A stretch of DNA of 64,000 nucleotides, taken from positions 3,402,501 to 3,466,500 of the forward strand of contig CAMRHE010000011.1 of the NCBI GenBank assembly GCA_947044405.1, written 5' to 3'. The translations under genes were made by a program, and so were the position numbers. Below the pieces are notes generated by a model. The model searched no databases, was not told the origin of the DNA, and saw only the letters and a list, made by a program, of their open reading frames with translations. The stretch's first letter is position 1; every line of letters begins with the position of its first letter. Positions 1 to 10,413 of this stretch are shown here, piece after piece. The DNA is from Leptodactylus fallax. Taxonomy: Eukaryota; Chordata; Amphibia; Anura; Leptodactylidae.

Positions 1-249
1 TTTATGCCAAGTGGGGCCCTGGTCTTAAAAGGGCTTTGCACAATACATTAGCCATGACTATAGTAAGAAAAATGAGGTGAGAATTTATTTTAAATCAGAT
101 ACACCCTTTGACCTCCCTTCCCTTATGAAAGCTGGCTCTGGTAGGTTTCTGTAACTAAATAGATGGTAGTTGCCACTTTCGTCTCATGATCTGGAGGCCC
201 AAATTTTTAATAACTGCTAAAGAAGGCAAAAACCCATCAAACTGCTGCA

Positions 250-1500
250 TTCACCATCCATTCTTGTTTCTAAATGCCGATATTAAATTGCATCCCCACT
301 TTTAGCTAACAGAATGTAAACTACTTCTGGTGAATCCCGAACACACAGGATTTGTGATGGGACAAGAGGGGAAACATAATATCTCCCGCAGTCGGTCTAA
401 TCTAAGAAGACTTCTTTCTTGCATTTAAACCAGATGGGCTGAGCTTTTTCATGATGTGAACTTATGCTTGCTTTGGACAATATTAATTCTTGTATTAATT
501 AATTACACTTGCTACTCAGTGCCAAAGTATTTATGCCTTTCCCAACCATTCCAAATTAAAAATGTAAGTAGGACAGGATGCCCTCTTTATCTGCTATTCT
601 TCATTTTGGTTATAGAGACATTAATCCATAGACTGAGACAGGAACCAACAATATGGGAATTTCAAATACGTAACAATATGGAGATTATTCATATAGATAA
701 CACTCCTACACACTATTGCTGCTTTCGCGGATGATATTTTTATTATAATAATAATCCCAGATACAGACTTCCTCTGCCAGTAAGTGCCAGCAAATCTGAG
801 ACTTTATGTATTTTCTGCATGTGGACTCTTCAGGATGAGCTGGAGCGTGGGTTGCCATCCTCTCCCCCTCAATATGATTTCATTAAATACCTAGGGGTCA
901 ACTAAGCACCTGACTAGTGGTATGCTCTGAATTATGCCCCACTACTAACACAAATAAATTATACTATTTCAGCATTGGAAATATCCTTACATGTCATGGA
1001 TAGGTTAAAGTAATCTCTTGAAAATGATGATCTTCTCCATAATAATATACTTTTTTTCATTTTCTTCCTGTCCCCCTTCCTAAATCCTTATTTACTTCAT
1101 TAAAATCCAAATTATTTAAATTTCTATAGAATATTTTAGCTCTGTTTAAAAAAGCTGGAGGTATTAGGTTCCTAGATCTGGATATGTACTACCATGCAGT
1201 TCAAGTTTTCTGCATTGCGGATTGGTTTCACAAATCTGATCCTAAATTATGTCTGCCAGCTTTCAAGGCTCTTATACCACTATACTGGGTATCATCCTCC
1301 ATGCCTCCCTATCTCCCTTTGGCTTCAGAAGGTGTTCCAACTGGATTGGATGGAAGATCTATCTCATCTCAAACTCTACACATACTCCGCCTTTTAGTCA
1401 AGTGATGGCTTACAATAATTTTCATGAAACCCTTTCTTATAATAGGGTTATTATGATATTCAGCTGTTCACTAGGAACCAGAATCCATGACTTGACTTGA
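250..1500 (+). pseudogene. L1-like LINE ORF2 reverse transcriptase fragment (decayed)
   Basis: Pieces of an L1-type reverse transcriptase appear in order but in shifting frames. A SLLNADIK-like block lies near 255-290 and an HTGFVMGQ block (compare L1 QTGF.KGR) near 330-360. NLRRLL follows near 400, GCPLYLLFFIL at 577-610, an FADD catalytic motif at 724-735, FIKYLGV at 879-899 and GGIRFLDLD at about 1157-1185. The order matches L1 fingers, palm and thumb. Many frameshifts and stops break it, so it cannot encode protein. It has no intact 5' end and no nearby poly(A) tail, so it is a truncated old copy. The FADD motif itself survives. L1-like class is secure; the clade is not resolved. Confidence 0.75.
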
Positions 1501-1867
1501 CCTCTTGAAAGGGTTCATGTGTTTAAGATGTAATGTACGTATCTTTGTGCCATTTGCTTTCTGATAATGTTCTCATTCAATAATTGCATTGCAATAGTTT
1601 TTACAAATACATATTTTTGTGTATAATGTGTGCTTTTAAAACCTAATCAAAATATTTTGAAACATCATGGCACAACATTTATACACCCTTGTGTTCTTTG
1701 ACACCATATTATGCTGTACATGACAAGCCTCCTGCAGAATGGCAGCCAGGGCCATAGATCCTGACATCTTTCCATTGGGCATTACCAGAAGACCCATGCC
1801 ACAAACCTCTACCCAGTTGCACCATTGCCACTGGAGAGCCACCACCAGGCCATAAAATTGTAGAACA
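1501..1867. other. Unassigned sequence
   Basis: No coding, RNA or repeat signature was recognised here. A minus-strand reading frame of 69 codons resembles no family I know and is judged random. Confidence 0.4.
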
Positions 1868-2663
1868 GCTTAAAGAAGCATTCTAGTAAAAAATGAACAT
1901 ACCCTCTATTTGAAAATGAGCCTGTGTGAAGTGTAATATTATTGAATAACTTCCTGACAGCTTTATTGTAAAGTTATGTGTAAAAATGGGTGATCCTCTG
2001 AAGATTCTTTTTAGATAGAACCAGACATAAGATTACTATGCTCTGGAGTCTGAAGAACCTCTTAGAGGTGTCTGGTGATCTGTTTCTTCCTCCTCCGGGC
2101 ATGTGACGTTTCAGAAGAGAGGAGGAAGAAACAGATTGCCTGAAGCTGCGAGGAGGCCGAAAGAGGTGAGGGAAGTTGAGTATAAATGTTGTTTTTTTTT
2201 TTTTTTTCTTAAACCTCCCTTGGGCCTACAAGTATTACACTCTGGGGTCACAAGAGACTAATGAAAGAATCCCAAATTGTTCTTTTTCGGTAAAAACCAA
2301 ACAATTTGTAATATTCAGGACGAATTTGGCTTGTTGTGAGCCGATTTGCCCAGCACTAGTTATGTGCTCTTATCTGTAGCACTAACACTTCCACTCCTCC
2401 TCAGAGTTTGAACGGTAGGTCAATGCATGTCTATGAGAGTCACTTTGAAGCTATAATAGACTTGCATTGTGAACTTGACACCCTGTACATCCTGTGACAT
2501 ACAGGAAATATATCAGAGGGGTAGAGAGGTGGTCAGTGTTCCAGAGGGAAACACATACCTTTACAATAGAACTGTCAGTAAGTTATTCAATAATATTACA
2601 CTACAAATAGGGTCATTCTCAAATGGAGGGGACAAACATTTTTGCTGAAGTGTTACTTTAAAC
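1868..2663. mobile_element. Foldback MITE with ~110-bp terminal inverted repeats
   Basis: The segment starts GCTTAAAGAAGCATTCTAGT and ends with the near reverse complement of that sequence. About 110 bp of the left end (1868-1980) pairs with the right end (2552-2663), including a shared AGTGTAATATTATTGAATAA block. No coding capacity is visible, so this is a non-autonomous DNA element. Its centre (about 2060-2360) holds a further hairpin, with TCTGTTTCTTCCTCCT at about 2079 facing AGGAGGAAGAAACAGA at about 2120. After that comes a block resembling the right end of the TAGAGATGAGCG hAT family seen at 40777. Superfamily is unassigned because the target duplication is unclear. Confidence 0.7.
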
Positions 2664-2865
2664 ACAGTGGCTCAGTGGTTTAAACTGTTGCCTTGCAGCT
2701 CTGGAGCCCTTGATTTGAATTCAACCAAAGAAAACATCTGCATGGAGTTCGTATGAGCTCCTGAGTACTCTGGTTTTTACCACACTACTAGATTGTGAGC
2801 CCTACTAGGGACAGTGAGTAATGACAATATCAGTGAAGTACTGCAGAATATGTTGTCACTATATA

Positions 2866-2868
<3 letters not shown>
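2664..2868 (+). mobile_element. tRNA-derived SINE
   Basis: A tRNA-like head carries an A box (TGGCTCAGTGG, 2668-2678) and a degenerate B box (GATTTGAATTC, 2712-2722) about 34 bp apart, the spacing expected of a Pol III internal promoter. The body contains ATCTGCATGGAGTTCGTATG and AGATTGTGAGCCC, and the 3' part reads GCAGAATATGTTGTCACTATA, after which an AT-rich microsatellite starts. Related bodies or tails recur near 7248, 10080, 23076 and, on the other strand, 47330. It abuts the foldback MITE directly. The B box is mutated, so this copy is probably inactive. Confidence 0.7.
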
Positions 2869-2903
<35 letters not shown>

Positions 2904-2935
2904 TGTATATATAAATAAAAAATAAATAATAAATA
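2869..2935. repeat. (TA)n microsatellite and AT-rich tail
   Basis: An uninterrupted TA run of about 17 units is flanked by ACTGTATATA on both sides and followed by AAATAA repeats. It sits at the 3' end of the SINE. Confidence 0.9.
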
Positions 2936-3040
2936 AGTGCCTCCACATTACAATAAAATTAGTATCAATACCTATATTACTTAGCAGGCCAGCTTCCAGA
3001 GATCTTGTTGTTACCGGAACCTGAGACCCATCTTTTACAC

Positions 3041-3092
3041 CATGACCCCCTGAAGAAGCTAGTGCAAAACGCGTGTTGGGGTGCTGGTCAGT
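3041..3092 (+). ncRNA. Hammerhead-ribozyme-like motif, copy a (degenerate)
   Basis: CTGAAGA (3050-3056) fits the invariant CUGANGA core. A short AGC/GC stem follows, then AAAACGCGTGTT. The second core should be GAAA and here reads AAAA, so catalysis is unlikely. CCCC just 5' of the core pairs with GGGG just 3' of the GTT, as stem I of a type I hammerhead would, and TGACC/GGTCA extends it across an internal loop. Related copies lie near 10916, 18916, 25921 and 30637. This is a fold inferred by eye. Confidence 0.35.
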
Positions 3093-3656
3093 GTTGTCAC
3101 AGGAGCTTGCCTTATGGCTGGTTGGTATTTACTTTACTCTTACTAATAATGAAGTCTGTTTGGGGAGACTATTTTTGTACTTGGCACTGATGCACTAATA
3201 CTAATGTGATGCTGCTACTTGTAGTTCTACTGAGCTATAGTATGTAGTATTTATACTACACTTTTTCTTGTGTTATTGGTTATATTTATGTATTTATGTA
3301 TTATGACGTTGAATATGTTCTATATGGATTGGGACTGTAATATACTATATTGATTGTGTATAATTTTGTGATATTATTCCTGTGTACCACACTGTTCCAG
3401 ATTTTCTTTTAACTGTTTTTAATTGCTTTTATATCGCTTGCAACATTATGGAGTTTAACTATGGTTAAAGATGAATTTTGGACTATATAGGATGTGTTAT
3501 TTTGAGAACATTTATTGGTCTTTGTTGCACACCATGTGGACCTGACTAACTTGTGGCTGGTATAAAGGGATAGGCTGTACTGAAATTCTAAAAAGTCTGA
3601 TGACAATGGTGTAACTCAGCTGTGACTCTATACACTGCTCCATTCGATAGATCATG
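3093..3656. other. Unassigned AT-rich sequence downstream of hammerhead-like motif a
   Basis: No reading frame or familiar repeat was recognised. It may be the body of the same element as motif a, but no right boundary could be set. Confidence 0.35.
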
Positions 3657-4056
3657 GGCTGAGGTCTCACATTGCAGAAACAATGTGTTGCAGATTTTAC
3701 TGTGGTTTTTGAGCCAAGGCCAGGAGTGGATTGAGCAGAAGGTAGAAGTACAAGGACTTCCTAAGGCTAAAGCTCCACGTTGCGAAAATGCAGCATTTGC
3801 ATTTGGTATCTGCAAAGTGAATGAGACTATGACTAATCCCATCCACAAATTACAAAAAAATTACAGCATATCAATTATACCAGCGGAAACTCTGGTGTAT
3901 TCCCTAAATGTTTAATAAGGGAAGAAAATTTGCTGAGAAAAACTCAGCAAAATTGCAATGAAAACACTGCAGAAAAAAAACACAATGCATTTACGCTGCA
4001 TTTTTTTCTGCATTGTTTTTTTTAGCTGTGTTTTGCTACGTGGGGCCTTAGCCTTA
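3657..4056. mobile_element. GGCTAAGGCCCCACGT-ended MITE, two adjoining copies
   Basis: The complete copy is 3765-4053. It begins GGCTAAAGCTCCACGTTGCG and ends CTACGTGGGGCCTTAGCC, with TAA before it and TTA after it. A truncated related copy (3657-3764, containing GAGCCAAGGCCAGGAGTGGA) adjoins it on the left. Other copies are near 6483, 6800, 36389, 40205, 53196 and 63769. There is no coding capacity; the internal AAATGCAGCATTTGCATTT-type blocks are self-complementary. A 3-bp TWA target duplication would point to PIF/Harbinger, but this copy's flanks do not match each other exactly. Confidence 0.7.
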
Positions 4057-4179
4057 AGATGCATTTCCACAATGTGGGGATCCAGCCTAACAGTGACTGG
4101 TTGGCCAGACTGGGTGGAGTCGAGCAGAAGTATCCATGACCTCTAACACTGCTCTTTCTATTGTTCTCTTTATGTATAG

Positions 4180-4410
4180 CAATAGATGTTTGTGATTTTC
4201 ATGCCTCTAATGTATAACTGACCCCCCCCCCCCATTAATGTAACTTTGGGGGCCACAAACCTCTACCTATAATTCTACTATTTGTACAATAATTTGGAGG
4301 GTTTGGTGGATCTGCACCTATGTTTATTTGTTTTTTTCAATACTTACTGTTTTATGCGTATTATATCTTTTGCACACTTATCAATAAACCGAGTTAAAAA
4401 AAAAAAAAAA
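4180..4410 (+). mobile_element. L1-like LINE 3' untranslated end with poly(A)
   Basis: The segment ends TTATCAATAAACCGAGTTAA followed by a 14-base A run. The same AATAAA-CGAGTT-poly(A) ending closes the L1-like LINE whose 3' end is at 12768 on the opposite strand, so this is taken as a 3' end of the same family. It also contains a run of C at about 4223-4233. No ORF2 remnant is visible just upstream. Confidence 0.55.
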
Positions 4411-4985
4411 CTAATTAATGTGCTATTTTATAATGTGATTAACATATACCATAAAAGACAAATTTTTGATTTACACACAAATATACAAATAAATTACACC
4501 ATACACATAATGTACAATGGAAGAAAGCTAAAGTAAATGGTTGAAGTCACAGAATGACCAAATGGCTTTAACACTATATTGTCATGCAGTAATAGATAGT
4601 ATTTTTTATTTGATTAATCAATTAATTTGTACATTTTATGCAAATTAACCTGTCACTTGTTTTGACCAGACACTGGCATACTCTATTAACACAGATAAAC
4701 CCAGAGGTGATTCATTGTGGGATCATGCAGGGTTGACATTATGAGACCTCTTTCAATGAGAACTGTCACACCATTCATAACTATGTTTAATCAATGTTGG
4801 TAATTAGTTGTGAAATGACCTTGCAAATTTTGTGCTGAACATTCAACCCTGGGTAACCTCAACTCTTGTATCTATGATGAATGAAACAATAGTGCTTTAG
4901 AGGTTCATGAAATGCTAATATTTTGTTAAAAGCTGTATTATTTTATCAAATACAATTATTAAAGTAAAAATAAACATTTACTTTT
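4411..4985. other. Unique AT-rich sequence, candidate conserved non-coding island
   Basis: No repeat family was recognised. The sequence is evenly complex, with homeodomain-like TAATTAG and TTAATTTG words and an octamer-like TTATGCAAATTAACC near 4636-4650. That texture resembles vertebrate conserved non-coding elements rather than repeats. Conservation itself cannot be seen from one genome. Confidence 0.3.
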
Positions 4986-4989
4986 TATA

Positions 4990-5830
4990 ATAAAAAAAAT
5001 AGTATACAGGTACTTTTTTCTGGGTTCAATTACCAAATTATAGTGAATGACCAGCAAACACATGGAATCATTTCCAACAACTCCTTCCATGATCTATGAG
5101 TTTCCCCAATGAACTAGTAACTTGATTTTCAGAACAGAATACACTAAGTTCTCTCCAATATATTGCTTGTAGAAAATGTAAGCAGGTGAAGAGATTACCT
5201 CCTTAGTAAGCAACACAGTAGGAGGTGTGCTTTCTTGTAGTTTTATCGCAGTTTATCAAACTTTTTATTATTCTGCTGTTATGGAATTGCATTGTATGCA
5301 ATTCTCAGTTAGAGGTATTCCCTAAAATTCCCAGATCAGGTCTGAATTCCACAAGTAAACTGCTACCTATTATTCAACATTATCCTAGAATACAGAGTCT
5401 AAGGAACCCCCGATGTTCCATAAGGCAGGATGGACTTGGCCGCTCAAGACCAAGGTTGCAAAGCCAGGACAAGTATAAGACAACAGGTGCACTTGCAGAT
5501 ATAGAGAACAAAATCACCTTAGGAGGGCCAAGAAAGTAATCAACAAGCCAAGGTTGTAACAGGAGTGAAAGGAGATTCCAAAATGAGTATCAGTGGAGAA
5601 TCAAAGTCCAAGCCGAAGCTGTATTGAAATCCAAAGTCGAAGTCACAACCAAATCCAAATCAGAGACCAAGGGGTTTAACCAGGAGAACAAAGCCAGAAG
5701 TCAAAACCAGGAATCAGTAGTAAACAAGTTTTTCTCTAGCAGATTAAAGAGCCCAGCTTCATAAGACAATCACAGGCACACGACTGAACTTCAGTAAGGT
5801 TTAAATACCCCACCTTAACTCTTATTTGGA
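4990..5830. other. Unassigned sequence, possibly an old LTR on the minus strand
   Basis: From about 5390 to 5760 the strand is purine-rich, with repeated CAAAG, AAGTC and CCAGGA words. This texture resembles antisense LTRs of amphibian retroelements, but no TG...CA ends, target duplication or TATA box could be fixed. A 104-codon frame across part of it (5225-5539) has no family resemblance. Confidence 0.25.
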
Positions 5831-6109
5831 AGAAGAGGAAGATTTCTGATTTGGTCTGCATCTTAAAGTTCTGACCAGCAGACCCAAGCAGAGTTTGTTT
5901 GGTGGTCATGGAAACCTTAACGTAGTGACTGCAAACAGGAGATTGTGTGCTGGAATTATTGACATCTGTATGACATCTAGGCTGTATACAAATGCAAGTG
6001 ATGACAGACGGGAGCCTATTGAATTTCTATATGCAGCCTATAATAGAAGTGCCATTATTTTAGAATACATCGCAATGCATTGTATTAGTGATCAAACCCC
6101 CTAAGAGTT

Positions 6110-6470
6110 CAAGACCCCTCCCTATAAGGTCTAATAATTACAGGAAAAAAAAAAAAAAAAGTTAAAAAGATGAATTGAAATCATCCCCTTTCCCTAGAAC
6201 ATATAAATGTACATAAAAAAGTGAAACATTTACACTTTAGGTATCCTTGTGTTTGAAAATGGCTGGTCTACGAACTTCTAAAAATATTTTTCCCACACAT
6301 GGAACTGAAAAGTACATCTAACACCGCAAAAAAAATATATAAAAAAGTTATGGGTGTTATATGGGTGAATATGGTGACTCCAATGTTTTTTTTTTTTTTT
6401 GGCAAAGTTTAGAAATTTTTTTAGAGGGTTTAGGCAGGGGCCCCAAAAGTCACAATCACGGCAGTTTGGG
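6110..6470. repeat. Dispersed repeat fragment shared with the CCGTATTTTTCGG MITE
   Basis: CCCTTTCCCTAGAACATATA, TTAGGTATCC and the AAAATATTTTTCCC block (about 6188-6300) recur in the same order at about 34050-34170. They recur in inverse order at about 27540-27680, inside the two MITE copies. Long A and T homopolymers lie at 6145-6160 and 6389-6400. It is a piece of the same composite family without its ends. Confidence 0.55.
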
Positions 6471-6482
6471 TGCAGCGGAAAT

Positions 6483-6768
6483 GCTGCACCAATAAATGCA
6501 GCACATTACAATACCTGAATCCCATCTACACATTGCAGAAAAATACATGTAGCAGAAATTCTGCGATTTCCAAAACCGTTGCGTTTTTGGAAATCATACC
6601 ATGTCAATTATACCTACAGACACGCTGGCGGTTTTCCAATAAGTATAATTGAAGCAGTAAGTCCGCAGATGAAAACTCTGCGGACTTTCTGTGAAAAGCG
6701 CTGTGTTTCAGACGTGGTTTTTCCCGCAAAGCTTTTTCACTGCGGCCCGCTACATGGAGCCTTAGCCT
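6483..6768. mobile_element. GGCTAAGG-type MITE copy (left end worn)
   Basis: It contains the diagnostic internal blocks CCCATC(C/T)ACACATTGCAG, GCGATTTCCAAAACCGTTGC and ATGTCAATTATACCTAC. It ends CTACATGGAGCCTTAGCC followed by TTA. GATTTCCAAAACCG faces GCGTTTTTGGAAATC as an internal hairpin. The left terminal repeat is not recognisable. Non-coding. Confidence 0.65.
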
Positions 6769-6799
6769 TAAAAAGTAAAAAAAAAAAAAAATTATATGA

Positions 6800-7141
6800 G
6801 GCTAAGACCCCATGTAGTGAAGCACAGTAAAAAAAACGCTGAGGAAAAAAACGTGGTGGAAATGCATTGCGTTTTTTTCCTTATCGTTTTTCATTGTGAT
6901 TTCTCAGAGTTTTCCACTGCAGACTTTCTGCCCCTATTATGCCATTACGGAAAACGCCAGCATTTCCGCAGGTATAATTGGTATGCTGAGATTTCCAAAA
7001 ACACAAGTGTTTTTGAAAATGCATCTTTTCTGCTGCAGATTTTTTTCTGCAATGTGTGGATGGGATTAACCAGAATCCCATCCACTTTGCAGGTACTGTA
7101 AAACACAGCGTTTTTTACTGCTGTGTTTTCGCAACGTGGGA
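6800..7141. mobile_element. GGCTAAGG-type MITE copy, inverted relative to its neighbour
   Basis: It begins GGCTAAGACCCCATGTAG and ends TTTTCGCAACGTGGGAA. The internal AGGTATAATTGG, GAGATTTCCAAAAACAC and TGTGTGGATGGGATTAACC blocks are the reverse complement of those in the preceding copy. The two copies sit tail to tail 30 bp apart, separated by an A-rich spacer. Non-coding. Confidence 0.65.
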
Positions 7142-7247
7142 AACAGGAAGTGGTTAAATAAGAATACTTATCTGACTTCAAAATAACAGTAATCCTGCAA
7201 TGGTAGCATAAAATGTTACTGACCCTTGTGTCCAGCTATCTCCTCAT

Positions 7248-7405
7248 AGAATGTAAGCTCTTGCGACCAGGGCCCTCACTCCTATTGTTTGATATGTTTA
7301 TTTCTTTGTCACATTGTAATGTCTCATATTGTCTGTTCATGTGTCCTCTGATTTGTAAAGTGCTAAGGAATATGTTGGCACTATATAAATAAAGTTATTA
7401 TTATT
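7248..7405 (+). mobile_element. SINE 3' portion with (TTA)n tail
   Basis: It contains AGAATGTAAGCTCTTGCGAC, GGGCCCTCACTCCTATTG, and the 3' block TAAGGAATATGTTGGCACTA running into TATAAATAAAG and a short TTA repeat. No A/B box head is present, so it is 5'-truncated. Confidence 0.6.
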
Positions 7406-9044
7406 ACTGACTGCTGTCTTGTCAAGCACATGCAACGGTTGATGGTGTCAAGTCTACTGTCTGCATTTAAAAGATAATACACCAAAAGCTGCACAACTAC
7501 GTAAAACTAAAATAACGTATGTGCATACATACATAAGCGTGTGTACAAATAGTGAGAGCGTACATACGTTTATCTTATTTGACATTGTGACAAATAATCA
7601 AAAAAGCTTACAGGTGCATATTTATTAAACTGCCTAAAATACTCTCATAGGTGCTGTGACATGGGCACTGCTGGATAAGGGAGAATGTGTGGTCCTCTTC
7701 TATTTACAGCAGCCAAAACATGTTTTTGGGCACAGAATGAATGTTTTCCCAAGTGTTGGTCTTCTGGAAGATCTGGAACAAAGATTTGGTTGTTGGGGTA
7801 GGAAGATAAGGTTGCTCCCACTCCACTAGTACAGGCCAGGGCTTTCACTTCAGATACATGCAATTAAGCACTAGGTGTGTAGCTCCTTAAAGAGGGTGTG
7901 GAGCAGTCAGAAGGGTGTCTCACCCCAGGGACACAGGAAGCCTGCATGTGTGAGAGACAAGTGGGCCGATAAGGTTGCAAAAGTGTAGTTTTGATAAGCT
8001 GGCAGAAAGAAGCTCTCCAGTTGTCAGATAGGGAGGTCTGATGTATAGTGAGTGCCAGACAGGCAAGGATTTATTTAGTGATCATGTTATTTTTGTTTGT
8101 TTTCAACCTATAAAATAAATCAAACAACCAGTCTGCTTAAACTTATGTTGTGTCGATGGCCTGATTTGGATATGGATGCAGACACAGGATCCTTTTACCC
8201 CAGCAAAGGCGATCTCAGAAAGTGCCCATAACAATCAATCCCAGCACAGTAGAATACAAAATAAAAGCTATGCTGTTATTGGTTGCTATAGGCAACAAAG
8301 ACAGTTTTGCTTTTAGACTATTTTATTAAATCTGCTCTAGTTTGTCTTAAGTAAGTTTATGATTTTGTGTTGGACCACATTCATATATTCATATCCATCC
8401 TGGGCCCATATACAGCCCCAAGTTGGACACCCATGATCTAGAGATTCTTGAGGTCAAGTCAAAACCTTGAACCTTTTGTCATGCTTCTTATACTTGTATT
8501 GAATAGTTTTTACAATATGACAGTACACATTATCCTGCTGAAAAAGGCCACAGGGAATACTATTGCAGTGTTAAGGCAGGTGGTACATATCAAAGTTTCA
8601 TCCACATACTGTAAATGCCCAAAGTCAAGGTTTTCCAGCAGGGCGATGCCCAGAGCTTCACCTACCAGAGATGACGCTGAGCTGTAAGGCTGGCCCCTTT
8701 GACATTACAGGGATATTTCTACAACAGAGGCAGATACCAGCAAAAAGACAGAGCACTGAAGTGAGGACAAGAAACAGTGAATGGCTGCATTAGTCCTGTT
8801 GATGTGACATCACTGCTGTAGCTACTTTGTTTACATACAGAGTAGCAGAAGAGACAGCTTGCCCAGAGCAGTAACAGAGGGGAGGATGAAGGTAAGAATG
8901 CCTTTTTATTATTTTTTAACACCTATACTGCTGTTTCCCTACATTTTTTTTTAAATCCCTGATAAACCATTTGACATTACGGGGATTGAGTGAGCAGTAT
9001 GCATGCACAGGGGCATCAGGGACATAATGTAAGGGGGCATTGCA
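7406..9044. other. Mostly unassigned sequence with a small dispersed-repeat fragment
   Basis: A hairpin with arms AACGTATGT and ACATACGTT lies at about 7512-7572. The fragment at about 8255-8340 (containing TATTGGTTGCTATAGGCAAC) resembles a dispersed amphibian repeat. The reading frames here (for example 7645-7863 minus and 8448-8687 plus) show no domain or family resemblance, and no host exon was recognised. Confidence 0.35.
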
Positions 9045-9295
9045 GGTACTAACCACTGGGGAATTGAGCAGTATTAATTTAAGGTGGCATGTGAGCATTA
9101 TTAATTAGAGGGCTATATTAATTTAGTTGTGTTATTAATTTAAATGGCACAAGGTGTATTATTAATTGAGAGGGCACATGGGGCTCTACTAATTTAAGGG
9201 GGCACAGAGGAGGTATTATAAATTAAGGGGGCACACAGGAAGTATTATTAATCTAAAGATGCATACAGTGGGTATTATTCATTTACAGGGTATTT
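9045..9295. repeat. Degenerate ~33-bp tandem repeat
   Basis: About seven imperfect units share the pattern TATTATTAATTTAAGGGGGCACA. Clear units lie at about 9100-9130, 9150-9190, 9195-9240 and 9240-9290. Unit length varies by several bases. Confidence 0.65.
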
Positions 9296-10079
9296 TTATA
9301 TTATATATTTTATAATTCGGGTAGCAGCATTGTGGGTCAGGTGCTGGAACAGTGAGGAGCCAAAGATGTCTGTGTTGCAAGCTTTACAGAGCCAGGTCAC
9401 AGCTGGTAGTAGTGGTCATGGTGGTCTAGATGGAAGAGATGGGAAATGTGAACAATTATGGTCAGAGATTAAAAATTTAATTTTTCCTGTGCTGTATTCA
9501 CTCAAATGGTCTGCAGAGCCCTGTGTACAGCCAATATCATTCACTAAATGGTCATTGTATGGTGGTAATCTTGGGGGCCCACTGGAATATGTTTGCCCTT
9601 CCTGTGCTGAACCCCTAGCCACACCTCTGGACATGGCCTTTACGCTCAGTGGTCTTTAGGTTGCCATGTATGGATACTTATAAGGTCCAGCCAGGACAGG
9701 AGTCAGGACAGGATCTGGTAAAATGTCCAGAATACTGCAATACAGCAGTATTGTGTATTCTGTACATTTATTCTGCCATAACAGTTGTCAAAAAATTGAA
9801 AAAAATATCATATTTCCAAATTTATGGTGCCAGATACCACAGAGACCTTGAGAGGTCCTATAGAGTATAGAGTTCATTCATTGATGAGTCAGAGGTTTTT
9901 GGCAACCTAAGGGGTACCTAAGCAATATTAGACAGGTGGTTTAACGTTTTGGCTTTTAACTGCAAAGGAGGGTCCAAGATCTCCTTGCCAGTATAGATTA
10001 CAGGGGTAGACACAGACAGCTGAGGGCCCTTGTGCTAGAACAGCTATGTGCCCTTTGCTTTTTTTAACAATCCTCTAGT
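9296..10079. other. Unassigned sequence
   Basis: No coding or repeat family is assigned. Overlapping frames on both strands near 9330-9660 have no family resemblance and are judged random. The GAACCCCTAGCCACACC block near 9608 is repeat-like. Confidence 0.35.
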
Positions 10080-10330
10080 ATTTGTTAGTGAAGAGCCCTA
10101 CAGCATTGGAGTCCTGGGTTCTAATCCAGCCAAGGACAAGATATGAATGGCGTTTGTAATTTCTCCCTGTGTTTGTGTGGATGTCCTGCAGGTACTCCTA
10201 CACTCCAAACATACATGTTATAAATCATAGGGTTCATGTACAGTTAAAATGAGACAGTACAGTAAAATAAATCAATGCACACAATAGGAGTGAGGCCCCT
10301 GCTTGCAAGAACATATATTCTATGAAGTAG
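10080..10330 (+). mobile_element. SINE-derived fragment, rearranged
   Basis: GGAGTCCTGGGTTCTAATCC (10107-10126) is a degenerate B-box region, and the following CAAGGACAAGA and CTCCCTGTGTTTGTGTGG blocks match the tRNA-SINE body. At about 10283-10325, AATAGGAGTGAGGCCCCTGC is the reverse complement of the SINE block at about 7270. Two pieces of opposite orientation are therefore joined. Confidence 0.5.
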
Positions 10331-10413
10331 ATGGGTGTGACACAAAAGGTAGAAGTGCTTATACAGTGGACTAGCCATTTTTATGAAAAAAAGGTTACTA
10401 TAATTATACAAAT

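Noticed and set aside
5225..5539. 104-codon open frame with a hydrophobic N-terminus resembling a signal peptide
   Set aside because: No family resemblance. The frame crosses into LTR-like purine-rich sequence, and a hydrophobic start is common in AT-rich random DNA.
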